From NCBI GenBank assembly GCA_965205045.1, contig OZ242031.1, forward strand, positions 4,278,001 through 4,342,000: a stretch of DNA of 64,000 nucleotides, given 5' to 3'. Below the pieces are notes generated by a model. That model saw only the letters and a list, made by a program, of their open reading frames with translations, was not told the origin of the DNA and ran no database searches. Both the position numbers and the translations under genes were made by a program. The DNA is from UBA6522 sp965205045. Its GTDB lineage: Bacteria > Pseudomonadota > Gammaproteobacteria > Steroidobacterales > Rariloculaceae. Of the stretch, positions 19,465 to 28,656 are shown piece by piece. Within the stretch, counting starts at the first letter, position 1. Each line of letters starts with the position of its first letter.

Positions 19465-22400
19465 GCCGTGCCCGCGACGCGTTCAAGAGTTGCCCCATCC
19501 CAGCGATAGTGTTCAAGAAGAATGGCGCGGAGCGCAGCATCGCGAACAACCTCCGTAATGGAGAGTTCGGGTACGCTACGGTGCGTGCCCCACAGCCGTT
19601 CGCTGGTAGCGATCAGATCGAGATCGAGTTTCACGAGTAGCCCGAACAATTGGTCGTGATTGTCCTCCGACACCTTGGCGAAAGCATCGTCGAGCAGAAT
19701 AAAGCGGGCAGTGCCCGATTTCTCGCCATTGCGCGCCGCTCGGTGTTGTTCGCCAAGCGCGTCGCTCGATGCGGCCACCGCTGCAAACAGCGGCAGGTAA
19801 GTGACCAATTTCTTTTCGCCCTCGGACAGCCGAGTGCGGCGGTTAAGCTTCTCTTGCTTTTGGTAGCGATTCAAGATTACCGCCATTTCGTGCCATTGCT
19901 TGTAGTCCAATGTCTGCGCGATGATTTGGCGGTACGGCGCTTCGGGCTGTTCGGCCCGTGCCTCTTCGAGCCGTTGCGAAAGCGTCAGGCGCAGTTCACG
20001 TTCGTCCTCGTCGCTGCGCAGATCGGGTACTTTTGCGAGCAACTTGATCATACGAGCCGTCGGCGGATCGAGGTCGCGCCGACGCTGCCAACGTAACTTG
20101 ACACCCACTCGGTGTGCCGTGGTAACGGCGCTCAGACGCTGATTCATCAACTCGATCAAACGCGCGGCGTCAGTCATCTTGGTGGACATTTCCCTTGCCA
20201 CCATGCCCTGCAGCAGTTCGCGCAAGGCGTCCGCCTGTTTGCGATTTAGCAAGCTGGCATTCTGCCGATACTGCGCGGTTACCGTGCGCAGGGAGTCCGC
20301 TAGCGGGGCCCGACCGAGCGGTCCCGTTACTTCAACGAGAAGCGGCTGTGCAGGGTCGGGCTGGCTCGCCTCGGCGTCATAGCCGGCGCCAAGCGTATCT
20401 TGACGACGCAATAGTGACTGACGGACACCATCAGCCGTGACCGGACCGGCCTCGGCTATCGCTTCGTCAGTCGGCAGAAGCTCGCCGATGGCGTCTAGCA
20501 GCTCGCGAAGGCCATCCGCGCCCGAAGACCGTGCGATGATCGGCACATCGCTCGACTGTTTCTCGCTGGATTCGCCGTCCTTGTAACTTATCGCGCCAAC
20601 GTAGCCGGGGGTCCCCAGGACGATCTGGAGCGCGTCCCTTTCCGCCTCGCACGCCGAACTCGCCTGCTTGCGCTTGTCTGCGGCAGTCTGCGCTACGACT
20701 TCGTCGCGAGCGTGTCTCGCGACCGTGGCATCCCGTTCCTTGCGCTGTCCCAGAAGCCGTTTGCCTGCGTCTGCCGCGTCTTGCCTGCAACGATCCCGCT
20801 TGGCGACAACTGTTCTGTATTCCGCGCCAATGCTCTCCTCAATGGCGCGCAACCGCAGTTGTGCCGTCTCTTGTTTTACCTTCTCTTCACTCAACGTCGC
20901 GCATTCATTGGCGAGATCCTCGCACGCGGACCTCCAACGGCCAACGGCAGTGCGCCAATGCGCCAGCGAGCGATTCAGCGCGTCGACGGACGCACGACTT
21001 TGCATTAGCGTTGACGAGAGTTCCTCCAGATCGCGGCTCACGGCGTCAAGTCCATGTGTGTCGTGAGGCAGAACCAGTTTGGATGCCAGCCTGTGCAAAG
21101 CGTTGTCCGCCTCGATCTCGCTACGTTCCAGTTCCGATACTCTGGCCGCTGCGCGCTTGCGTTCGGCGTCTTCACGACTGTGTACTCTAGTCGCAATTTT
21201 CACTTCCGCACGAGCGTTCCGTATGGCTTGGGTTTCGGGTAGCCGATCACGCAATCCACGCACCTCTTCCTGCAATTGTTGGCACCTACCGAGTTCCGTT
21301 CGACTGCGGGCAACAATGTCGCTCGCCTGCTGAAGCTGGTTGGCCGCTTCTTCGCGGGCGCGGATGAGCGCAGCGCGACGGGCGGTAACGCCTATATGCT
21401 CGGCCCGCTCCTTGACGTGACGCCCCCGGAGCGCACCGAGACGGAAGTTGCCTGCCAGGTCTACGGCATTCCGGGCATTGCTCGACACGTCGGTTGAAAT
21501 CGATCGCAGCAGCCTTGCCGCAATCTCTTCGTCGATAGCGTCGGCCAATCGGGCCGGGATGGTGACAAGCAGGCATTCGGTGAGTGGTTGATGCACTCGC
21601 TCCCCGGAGATGGCGATGAGTTCGCCATTCGCCAATTCGACAGCGCCATTGTCGGCGAGGCGCGCGGCGAGCAAGCCGGATGCCTCCAGCGCCCCTTCGA
21701 GTCCGGCTCGCTGCGCCTTGTTGAGATGCGGGGAGAAGTCCAGCAGGTCGGCCAAGCGATGGTCGACTACGGCTTGCCAGTCCAACCTGGGCGGTTCCGG
21801 CTCGGTCTGTTTGGCAAGCTGGCTTACCAGCGCTTGAGCCTGTGCCTGGGCTTCCCGTTCGCCGGAAAGTCTGGATTCGATCACGCTAATGGCCTGTTGC
21901 CAATGATCGGCAAGTACCTGGATTTCCGTTATCAGGTCGGCTCGCAACCTGTCGTGATCGGCTTGCAACCTCTCATCCGCCAAGTTCGACGCCAATGCTA
22001 CTGCAACTGGTCCGTCGATCTCCGCCGCCAGCATGTGTTCATGCACGGTTGTCGCCCAAGCCCGGATCGCGTCCTTCCATTCGCGCCTCGCCGCCGTCAA
22101 GCGCCGGTTGCGCCCTGTCAACTCGTTGGCTGCAGCTTCAACAGCCTTGACGCGACGCTTGAAAACCTCTTCGGCCTCCGTGCGTAAACGCTCGGCATCA
22201 TCGAGTTGCCACCGAGCGTCCTTGACTTTGACGATATCATCTCGTCGGCGAATCAAAGCCGAATCCGCGGTTGAGATACGGTCGAGTATCTCCCTCTCGT
22301 TCAAATCGCCGGGTTTGGCCGCGTTGATGCCTTCCAGCGGCGTCTCGGCTACTGCCACTGGTCCCGGTGGCCGACTTGGAATCCTGTAGCGTGCGCCAAG

Positions 22401-23588
22401 TTTCGTTGCTGAGGCGAGCTGGATATTCAGTTCCTGCAGATCACCTTGGCTACGCCGTTGCGCCCGAACGATTTCCCGGGAAGCTTCGCTGCTACGTTTT
22501 TCGGTAGCCTCGACCCGGGCTCGCGCGGCTGCGACTTGGCGGGCGAGTTCCGCCACCAGTTCGTGCAATGGTTGGAGTTGCTGACCGTCCCGATAGGCGC
22601 TCGATTCCTCAAGGGCTGCGATTTCACCCCGCAGCCGTTCAATTTGCTGCCGAAGTTCGCCAATTTCAGCATCAAGTTGCTTCAACTCGGTTCGGGCAGA
22701 TCTCACTGCGTGCTGCTTGCGACGTTCGTCGCGCTTACTCGCGAGCAATTCGGCCAACTGTTTCTGGGCGGCCTTGGCCCGTTGACGCAAATCATGTTCG
22801 CAGTAGGAGTGGTAAACGCGGAGCAGGCCGGTGACGGCATCACGTGTTTGTTCAAGTGCTGCAACGCTACGCCGGTGTTCCTCAAGATCTTCCAAGGGTT
22901 GGGCCGCCTCGGATAACGCCTCTTCGGAAAGCTGGGGTAACGCGCCAACCAGGTGTTCGGCAAGATCTACCTCGATGCGGTCGCCGATCCGGGGATGGCG
23001 AACGACATTGAGTAATTTGATGTGCCGATCAATTGATGCACCGTTGAACAGCCGCTGCTCCACCCGCCGCCGGTAGTCGGCTCGCTGCCGATGGGAATAG
23101 ACCTCGTCTCCATCGAGCGTGGCGCGTAATCCTTCCATGGACAGCGGTACACCACCGTCGACCAAGTCGATCTCAAGTCCGGGGCGCTTCGGCGTCACAA
23201 ACCACCAGGTTGTAACCTTCTCGGATTGTCGATTGGCGCGAATGCCGCATCCGCAGACCAGAAATTCGTCCTGTCGTCTGAACTCGATCCACAGGTATCC
23301 GACCGGCTGAGCATCATCGCGACCGTCCAGCATCCAGGATTTCAAGATGCGGCTCTGTTCGCCAGCAGCATCGATGCGGTTTTGCCGCGCGGTCAACAGG
23401 AACGGCAGCAGCATGTTCATGGCGGTTGACTTACCAGAACCGTTGACGCCCCGCAGCAACAATCGTCCGCCCCCGAAATGGAGAATCTCGTTCTCGTACT
23501 GGTAGATGTTGACGATGCCAGCGCGATTCAACCGCCAGCGCCGGGGAGGGTCGTCGATCACCGCGCCGTTGACAGCTTCGCTCAGCAT
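19461..23588 (-). CDS. jetC: JetC-like SMC ATPase (MukB/SbcC-type, 1375 residues)
   Basis: The protein is a full SMC-like ATPase and the motor of the anti-plasmid complex. The N-terminal head has Walker A GVNGSGKST (residues 47-55). About 900 residues of heptad-rich coiled coil follow, interrupted by a hinge-like region. The C-terminal head has the signature LSEGEKKLV (from residue 1254) and Walker B FILLDDAF (D1300/D1301). Length and motifs agree with the SMC protein that accompanies DUF2397/2398/2399. Its ATG overlaps the stop of the upstream AAA+ gene (ATGCTGA), and its stop overlaps the jetA start. Confidence 0.88.
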   Translation of the reverse strand: MLSEAVNGAVIDDPPRRWRLNRAGIVNIYQYENEILHFGGGRLLLRGVNGSGKSTAMNMLLPFLLTARQNRIDAAGEQSRILKSWMLDGRDDAQPVGYLWIEFRRQDEFLVCGCGIRANRQSEKVTTWWFVTPKRPGLEIDLVDGGVPLSMEGLRATLDGDEVYSHRQRADYRRRVEQRLFNGASIDRHIKLLNVVRHPRIGDRIEVDLAEHLVGALPQLSEEALSEAAQPLEDLEEHRRSVAALEQTRDAVTGLLRVYHSYCEHDLRQRAKAAQKQLAELLASKRDERRKQHAVRSARTELKQLDAEIGELRQQIERLRGEIAALEESSAYRDGQQLQPLHELVAELARQVAAARARVEATEKRSSEASREIVRAQRRSQGDLQELNIQLASATKLGARYRIPSRPPGPVAVAETPLEGINAAKPGDLNEREILDRISTADSALIRRRDDIVKVKDARWQLDDAERLRTEAEEVFKRRVKAVEAAANELTGRNRRLTAARREWKDAIRAWATTVHEHMLAAEIDGPVAVALASNLADERLQADHDRLRADLITEIQVLADHWQQAISVIESRLSGEREAQAQAQALVSQLAKQTEPEPPRLDWQAVVDHRLADLLDFSPHLNKAQRAGLEGALEASGLLAARLADNGAVELANGELIAISGERVHQPLTECLLVTIPARLADAIDEEIAARLLRSISTDVSSNARNAVDLAGNFRLGALRGRHVKERAEHIGVTARRAALIRAREEAANQLQQASDIVARSRTELGRCQQLQEEVRGLRDRLPETQAIRNARAEVKIATRVHSREDAERKRAAARVSELERSEIEADNALHRLASKLVLPHDTHGLDAVSRDLEELSSTLMQSRASVDALNRSLAHWRTAVGRWRSACEDLANECATLSEEKVKQETAQLRLRAIEESIGAEYRTVVAKRDRCRQDAADAGKRLLGQRKERDATVARHARDEVVAQTAADKRKQASSACEAERDALQIVLGTPGYVGAISYKDGESSEKQSSDVPIIARSSGADGLRELLDAIGELLPTDEAIAEAGPVTADGVRQSLLRRQDTLGAGYDAEASQPDPAQPLLVEVTGPLGRAPLADSLRTVTAQYRQNASLLNRKQADALRELLQGMVAREMSTKMTDAARLIELMNQRLSAVTTAHRVGVKLRWQRRRDLDPPTARMIKLLAKVPDLRSDEDERELRLTLSQRLEEARAEQPEAPYRQIIAQTLDYKQWHEMAVILNRYQKQEKLNRRTRLSEGEKKLVTYLPLFAAVAASSDALGEQHRAARNGEKSGTARFILLDDAFAKVSEDNHDQLFGLLVKLDLDLIATSERLWGTHRSVPELSITEVVRDAALRAILLEHYRWDGATLERVAGTA

Positions 23589-24931
23589 GTCCTCGCTGGC
23601 TGCTCTTGCGACGCTTGGGGCTGGGTCTCGGCTGCGGGCGAACCGGAGCCCTTGCCGTATTCCGACAGAACGAATTGGCTGAGAGTCGGAATCGGGGAGA
23701 CGCAGCGCTTGTGTTGGTCGAGCGAAACGATGCCGGCGCGTAGTAGGCTCTCAAGGCATTCGTCGCTGGCGGCGAATCGTCCCCCGATCGACCGTTGCAT
23801 CCCTGCAGGCAGTTCGCCGATGGCATCGTCGATGATGCCCATGGCCTGATACTCGTCGAGCGGCTCTCCCAGCGCGAGCTGTTCGTGAAGCGCTCCAACA
23901 ACGCCGATGGGTAGCCCGGACCGGGAAATCCGTTTGATGTAGTAATCCTCCCGGCGTGCGTCTCCCCGCTGAATAGTGGCGTCGAGATCGGCGGCGTCCA
24001 GCGCGGGACAATCCTGGGCGGCAAGGGTTTCCCAAGTGGCCATGAAATAGCTTTGGAGATGACGGGGCCAGCCATCCGACGACGCCGCGATGCGTCTCGC
24101 CCAGCGCTGCACAGCCTCGTCGCTACCGTGCAGCCCCCGCTGCCGAACGAAATCAAGGGTCGCCCTTGCGCAATCAACAGTCTCCTCCTTTGTCAGGGAA
24201 CCCAAGGGGATGCTGTTCTCGGTACCAAGCCGGGAGAGGCCAGCGCGGCCAAGAGTATCTTCGCTGTTCGACAACCCCGAGCATACCAGCAGAACGGGGA
24301 TGCAGTCCTGGGTATGCAGGGCGCGAACGAGTCGGCACTCGTCCGCCTGAGTATTGGTAGAGATGTTCTGAATCTCGTCTATGAAAACGACCGCACGCTC
24401 GTTCGGCTGCCATGGCCGTCCGGCGCGAAGTTCCGCGATGCTCTCCGGGTCTTCCAGGGTCGGCGGCGCCACGCTTGTACCCTCCGAGAGGTCGCCACCA
24501 ACACCACCAGGCCGAATGGACAAAACCTTGTCGGCCCGGACGGTGGTCCGGCTCGTGTCGGACGGCACGCCGGCGAGGACGGTAGCCAGTGCAGCGTAAA
24601 TTGCCCGGATTCGCCCCGGCGAGGGAATTTCCGGCTGCACTATCGTAGTTAACCCGTCCTTTTCCAGCCGGCGGGCGATTTCGCAGACGAGCGCTGTCTT
24701 CCCAGCTCCGGGCGCGCCGTGGATGAGGATGGTGTTGCCCTTGGGTCCGTGCGGGGGAAGATGGCGGGCGATCCTCATCACTTTGTCGATGATCCGCGAC
24801 CGGCCGCCGAATACAAGGGGATTGTGTCGCTCGCCGGCTTCGGCCAGTGTCCGAAGCATCGCCCTGAGCGACGCCGAGCGCTGTGCGCCGCGTCCCTTGA
24901 CCTCAGGTGGCCAAACTCCGGTTCCGGACAT
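23582..24931 (-). CDS. AAA+ ATPase heading the Wadjet-like operon (extra fifth gene)
   Basis: The 449-residue protein has Walker A GAPGAGKT (72-79), Walker B VVFIDE (181-186) followed by IQNI, and a sensor-1-like strand VLLVCSG. The C-terminal half looks like helical and winged-helix domains (RRWARRIAAS...YDDA-type helices). The pattern resembles ORC/Cdc6, TniB or STAND-type AAA+ ATPases. No membrane segment or nuclease motif was seen. The ATG at 24931 has GGAGAG upstream; the open frame beyond it overlaps fur out of frame and is not coding. It begins 19 nt after fur and overlaps jetC, so it is probably co-translated with the SMC motor. It is not one of the four canonical Jet subunits; its role is unknown. 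Confidence 0.8.
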   Translation of the reverse strand: MSGTGVWPPEVKGRGAQRSASLRAMLRTLAEAGERHNPLVFGGRSRIIDKVMRIARHLPPHGPKGNTILIHGAPGAGKTALVCEIARRLEKDGLTTIVQPEIPSPGRIRAIYAALATVLAGVPSDTSRTTVRADKVLSIRPGGVGGDLSEGTSVAPPTLEDPESIAELRAGRPWQPNERAVVFIDEIQNISTNTQADECRLVRALHTQDCIPVLLVCSGLSNSEDTLGRAGLSRLGTENSIPLGSLTKEETVDCARATLDFVRQRGLHGSDEAVQRWARRIAASSDGWPRHLQSYFMATWETLAAQDCPALDAADLDATIQRGDARREDYYIKRISRSGLPIGVVGALHEQLALGEPLDEYQAMGIIDDAIGELPAGMQRSIGGRFAASDECLESLLRAGIVSLDQHKRCVSPIPTLSQFVLSEYGKGSGSPAAETQPQASQEQPARTC

Positions 24932-24950
24932 GGCTGACTCTCCGCGCCTA

Positions 24951-25355
24951 TTACGACGATTTCGGCCGAACGTAGAGCACCAGGCTGTGGTCTTCGATCG
25001 TATAACCGTGGCGGTCCGCAATTTCCTCCTGAAGCTGCTCGATGCGGTCATTGACGAACTCGATGACCTTGCCGGTCTCCAGGCACACCATGTGATCGTG
25101 GTGGCTGCGGTCGGCGAGTTCGAAGACCGACATCCCGCCTTCAAAGTTGTGCCTGTCGACCAAACCGGCGCCTTCGAACTGCGCCAGTACCCGGTAAACC
25201 GTAGCCAGGCCGAATTCGTGGCCCCGCTCGAGAAGCGCCCGGTAAATCCCCTCGGCACTCAGGTGCCGTTCGTCACTGCTCTCCAGCACCTCAAGAATCT
25301 TGAGGCGCGGAGACGTTACCTTGAGTCCCGCATTTCGAAGGTGTTGCCCTTGCAC
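24951..25355 (-). CDS. fur: Fur, ferric uptake regulator
   Basis: The 134-residue protein is a complete Fur repressor. The N-terminal winged helix has LKVTSPRLKILEVLE and the recognition region ATVYRVLAQFEGAGLV. The dimer and metal domain has HHDHMVCLETGKVIEF. As in Pseudomonas Fur, the second cysteine of the E. coli CxxC zinc site is absent, so this is not a defect. fur is divergent from bamE (172 nt between start codons), the usual arrangement, and the AAA+/jet operon follows 19 nt downstream on the same strand with no terminator visible in the gap. Confidence 0.95.
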   Translation of the reverse strand: MQGQHLRNAGLKVTSPRLKILEVLESSDERHLSAEGIYRALLERGHEFGLATVYRVLAQFEGAGLVDRHNFEGGMSVFELADRSHHDHMVCLETGKVIEFVNDRIEQLQEEIADRHGYTIEDHSLVLYVRPKSS

Positions 25356-25527
25356 GTTCCAAGACCTTCCCGGTAGGGTATGATTCGCGCCTCCCCCATG
25401 GGGAAACTGCCATTTCAGTCAATTGATCAGCGCCGCGCCAAGAAGCGGCGCCAGATGCGCCGAAATACTTGCCGTGGCGAGGAATTACTCGCCGTAACGA
25501 GAATTATAGCCCACCGTGGAGCCCGAT

Positions 25528-25875
25528 ATGCCGCTTGACAGGCTGTCTCGCAGATTGCCGATGGCGTCAGGCATCGCCGTCGTTCTGCTTGCCGTCAGCG
25601 CTTGCGTATACCGCATCGATATCCAGCAGGGCAACCTGCTGGAAGAGGACGTCATCGAGCAGATAGAACTGGGCATGACCCGGAGTCAGGTCCAGTTCCT
25701 GCTGGGCACGCCCATGATCGCGGACAGTTTTCACCAGGACCGCTGGGACTATACGTACTACTTTCGGCGCGGACGATCCCGCAACGTCGACCAGCGCTGG
25801 TTGATTGTCTTCTTCGAGGATGACGAGGTGGTACGCATCGACCGGGATCCCACCGTATTCCCGATCGGGCGCTAG
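25528..25875 (+). CDS. bamE: BamE, outer-membrane assembly lipoprotein
   Basis: The protein (also called SmpA/OmlA) is a small lipoprotein of the BAM complex, which inserts beta-barrel proteins into the outer membrane. The ATG at 25528, with GGAG 8 nt upstream, gives a signal peptide ending in the lipobox LAVSAC with C26 as the lipidated residue. The BamE fold follows, with YRIDIQQGNLLEEDVIEQIELGMTR-type residues split over the conserved IQQGN and LGMTRSQV motifs. A GTG at 25516 is an alternative start. The 3' end overlaps the rnfH end by 4 nt. Confidence 0.93.
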   Translation: MPLDRLSRRLPMASGIAVVLLAVSACVYRIDIQQGNLLEEDVIEQIELGMTRSQVQFLLGTPMIADSFHQDRWDYTYYFRRGRSRNVDQRWLIVFFEDDEVVRIDRDPTVFPIGR

Positions 25876-26159
25876 CCTTTCTGTCCCATGTGCCGGCCGG
25901 CGGCCACGGCGCGGCGCCTCATCTCACGCGGGTCCAGCGACAAGGGCCTGCAAATCTCGACGCGATCGCCGTCCATGAGCACGTGGTTACGCTCGATTTC
26001 GTTGCCGAAAAGTCCCAGCACCAGCGGCCGACTGCGTATCTCCGCATGATCGTCCAAGAGCCCGGAGCGTTCGGCGGCTTCGATTGCCGTGATTCCTTCC
26101 GAGTACGGAATGCTCTCGATCCACTGCTCGTGAGTCAGTGCATAGACGACCTCAATCAT
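25872..26159 (-). CDS. rnfH: RnfH / RatB family ubiquitin-like protein
   Basis: The ~95-residue protein starts MIEVVYAL and contains AIEAAERSGLL and DGDRVEICRPLSLDPRE, the hallmarks of the UPF0125/RnfH family with a beta-grasp fold. Its cellular role is not settled. The ATG at 26159 overlaps the end of ratA by 8 nt, and the ratA-rnfH pair is conserved next to smpB and bamE in Gammaproteobacteria. Confidence 0.9.
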   Translation of the reverse strand: MIEVVYALTHEQWIESIPYSEGITAIEAAERSGLLDDHAEIRSRPLVLGLFGNEIERNHVLMDGDRVEICRPLSLDPREMRRRAVAAGRHMGQKG

Positions 26160-26598
26160 CGACCTTGTTGCCGTAGATGGCGTCGGCACGACTCACGAAG
26201 GCCGCGACCTGCGTGTGCACCACCTCCTCGAACAATGAGGCAAACAGAACTTCCAATGGCGTTGCCGACACTTCGAACGCCAAGTTGAGTTCGACCGTAC
26301 AGCCGCCGTCGGCCGCCGCTGCGAAGCGCCAGTCTCCATTGAAGGCATCGAACGGGCCCGAAACCAGTTCCATGGCGATTTCGCCGGGCCGTGCCAGCGA
26401 GTTTCTCGTGGTAAAACTCCGGCGAATCCCGCCGATTCCGACTTCCACCGTGGCGACGACCTCGGTTTCGCTGATCTTTTCTACGGAACTGCCTCTGCAC
26501 CAATGCAGAAAATCCGGGTAGGCGGTTACGTCGTTGACCAGATCGAACATCTGCTCCGGCGTGTAGGGGACCAGGTGCTGCCTGCGGACGCTTCTCAA
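26152..26598 (-). CDS. ratA: RatA family START-like protein (CoQ-binding type)
   Basis: The 148-residue protein begins near VPYTPEQMFDLVNDVTAYPDFLHWC, the typical start of the RatA/Coq10 START-like family, and ends FVSRADAIYGNKVDD. Family members have been linked to ribosome subunit association and to ubiquinone binding; neither can be told from the sequence. No ATG is placed correctly. A TTG at 26598 overlapping the TGA of the upstream transporter gives the right length, so the start is an inference. Confidence 0.87.
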   Translation of the reverse strand: MRSVRRQHLVPYTPEQMFDLVNDVTAYPDFLHWCRGSSVEKISETEVVATVEVGIGGIRRSFTTRNSLARPGEIAMELVSGPFDAFNGDWRFAAAADGGCTVELNLAFEVSATPLEVLFASLFEEVVHTQVAAFVSRADAIYGNKVDD

Positions 26599-27986
26599 CC
26601 GCCCATCCCGAGCCAGCCGAGTACGCCGATGGCGTTCAGAAAGATCAGCACGACCGCGGCCGGGGCGACAAACCGGGAGCCGAAGCGCCACAGGCGGTAG
26701 GCGGTCGGGTTCGCCAGCCGCAGTTCTCCGGCCGTGGAACGGCGACTCATGACCCATCCCGCGAAGACGGCGATGGCAAAGCCGCCTGCCGGCAACATGA
26801 TATTGCTGGTCAGGAAATCGGCGCTGTCGAAGTACGTTCCCCACATGAAGTTCACGTCGGCCATCACGTTGAACGACAACACGCTGAGCAGGCCGAGCGC
26901 CCAGATCGCCGCCCCGATTCCGATCGTGGCGGCCGGCCTCGAGATGCCGCGGCTCTCGGTGACCCACGCAACCACGGGCTCGATCAGCGATATTGCCGAT
27001 GTCCAGGCAGCGAACGAGAGCAACAGGAAGAAGGTTGTGGCGACGATCGTTCCACCCGGGATATTGCCGAAGGCCAGCGGCAGCGTGACGAAGATCAATC
27101 CGGGGCCTTCCGCCGGATCCAGCCCGTTGGCGAACACGATGGGAAATATGACCAGTCCGGTGATCAGGGCGATTCCGGTGTCCATGCAGACCACGGTGAC
27201 GGATGTCGCGGAAATGGAGACGTTGTCGGGCACGTACGCGCCGTAGGCCATGACCGCGCCCATGCCGATGCTCAACGTGAAGAACGCGTGGCCCAGCGCC
27301 GACAGAACGCCCGTCGGGGTGAGTTCGCCGAACCGCGGCTCGAACATGAAGATCAGTCCCTGGACGAATTCGCCTTCGACCATGCTGTAGCCCAGCAGCA
27401 GCAACAGGAGCCCCAGCAGGACCGGCATCAGAACGCGCACGGCGCGCTCAAGCCCCTGAACGACGCCCCTGACCACGACGAAGACCGTCATCCCCATGAA
27501 CAGCGTGTGCCAGAATGCCGACGCCACCCAGTTTCCAGTCAAGCCGCCGAAGATCGCGGTGATCCGATCCGGGTTCGCACCGGCGAAGTCACCGGAAACG
27601 CTTTCGAAGATGTACGCCACCGCCCAGCCGGCGACGACGCTGTAGTAGGAGAGAATGATGAAGCTCCCGCCGACGCCCAGCAGGCCCACGAGCCACCATT
27701 TCCTGTTCCCGCTCTCTTCCTCCCCCAGCAGCCCCATGGTCGCGACAGGATTACGCCGCCCGCGCCGGCCGATGAGGATTTCCGACATCATGATGGGCAG
27801 GCCGACGGCGAACACGCAGACCAGGTAGATCAGAACAAATGCCCCGCCGCCGTTCACGCCCGCAATGTAGGGAAACTTCCAGATGTTACCCAGACCGACG
27901 GCAGCGCCTGAAAGTGCCAGAACAAAGGCAAGCCGGGATGTCCAGCTACCCTGCGGCGACCGGCGCCGGGCTTCGCTTGTAACCAC
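26595..27986 (-). CDS. Sodium-dependent transporter of the NSS (LeuT-type) family
   Basis: The 463-residue integral membrane protein begins with SRLAFVLALSGAAVGLGNIWKFPY, the sodium/substrate-binding TM1 signature of neurotransmitter:sodium symporters, and carries about 11-12 hydrophobic segments. Bacterial members import amino acids with sodium; the substrate cannot be assigned. The stop codon overlaps the putative TTG start of ratA, so the two may be co-transcribed. This gene is not part of the usual ratA-smpB synteny and is probably a lineage-specific insertion. Confidence 0.9.
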   Translation of the reverse strand: MVTSEARRRSPQGSWTSRLAFVLALSGAAVGLGNIWKFPYIAGVNGGGAFVLIYLVCVFAVGLPIMMSEILIGRRGRRNPVATMGLLGEEESGNRKWWLVGLLGVGGSFIILSYYSVVAGWAVAYIFESVSGDFAGANPDRITAIFGGLTGNWVASAFWHTLFMGMTVFVVVRGVVQGLERAVRVLMPVLLGLLLLLLGYSMVEGEFVQGLIFMFEPRFGELTPTGVLSALGHAFFTLSIGMGAVMAYGAYVPDNVSISATSVTVVCMDTGIALITGLVIFPIVFANGLDPAEGPGLIFVTLPLAFGNIPGGTIVATTFFLLLSFAAWTSAISLIEPVVAWVTESRGISRPAATIGIGAAIWALGLLSVLSFNVMADVNFMWGTYFDSADFLTSNIMLPAGGFAIAVFAGWVMSRRSTAGELRLANPTAYRLWRFGSRFVAPAAVVLIFLNAIGVLGWLGMGG

Positions 27987-28041
27987 TGGAAACTCTCCTT
28001 GGCGTGTTATTTCCCGCGGATTCTAGGATCATTGAGTAGCG

Positions 28042-28518
28042 ATGGCAAAACCAACGGAACAGGCGCGCGCCCGAATCGCAAGGAACAAGAAGGCCGCGTT
28101 CAACTACTTTATCGAAGAGCGGTTCGAAGCCGGCCTCGCCCTTAAGGGCTGGGAAGTGAAGAGCATGCGTGCCGGCAAGGCCCAGCTATCGGAGGCGTAC
28201 GTGACGGTGAAGGACGGCGAGATCTGGCTGTTCGGCGCCCACCTCACGCCGCTCAGTTCGGCTTCGAGCCACATCGAGGCCGATCCCACGCGTACCCGCA
28301 AGTTGCTGATGCACCGCCGGGAGATCGACCGCCTCACCGGTCTGGTGGAGCGGCGGGGATTTACCCTGGTGCCGCTCGATCTCTATTGGAAGCAGGGGCG
28401 GGCAAAACTGGCCGTTGGGCTTGCCAGGGGGAAACGAAAACGGGACAAGCGCGCGGCGGAGAAGGATCGCGACTGGGCCCGGGACAAGGAGCGGATACTC
28501 AAGCATCGCTCGCGCTGA
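28042..28518 (+). CDS. smpB: SmpB, tmRNA-binding protein
   Basis: The 158-residue protein is a complete SmpB, the partner of tmRNA in trans-translation on stalled ribosomes. Conserved motifs include ARNKKAAFNYFIEERFEAGL, GWEVKSMRAGKAQLSEAYV and the basic C-terminal tail that inserts in the mRNA channel (KRKRDKRAAEKDRDW). Its RNA partner ssrA begins 153 nt downstream on the same strand. Confidence 0.97.
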   Translation: MAKPTEQARARIARNKKAAFNYFIEERFEAGLALKGWEVKSMRAGKAQLSEAYVTVKDGEIWLFGAHLTPLSSASSHIEADPTRTRKLLMHRREIDRLTGLVERRGFTLVPLDLYWKQGRAKLAVGLARGKRKRDKRAAEKDRDWARDKERILKHRSR

Positions 28519-28532
28519 TGGAGTCGCTGCGA

Positions 28533-28555
28533 GGCACGATCGCTCTCATCGTGCC
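28533..28555 (+). terminator. Hairpin after smpB (terminator-like, no U-tract)
   Basis: A perfect 8-bp stem, GGCACGAT (28533-28540) and ATCGTGCC (28548-28555), with a 7-base loop lies 15 bases after the smpB stop. It is not followed by a run of T, so it may be an mRNA 3' stabiliser or a weak terminator. Confidence 0.4.
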
Positions 28556-28656
28556 GCGACAGGCATCTCACCCGATTTTCATGTTGCCATACGCCGCCAG
28601 GGCGCGTCCCTGCTGTCGCCGACTGCTGTCGCTGGCAGATGCACAAGGTATGCGGG

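Noticed and set aside
24932..25258. N-terminal extension of the AAA+ ATPase into fur
   Set aside because: It overlaps fur out of frame, is rich in Ser and Arg, and a good ribosome-binding site precedes the ATG at 24931.
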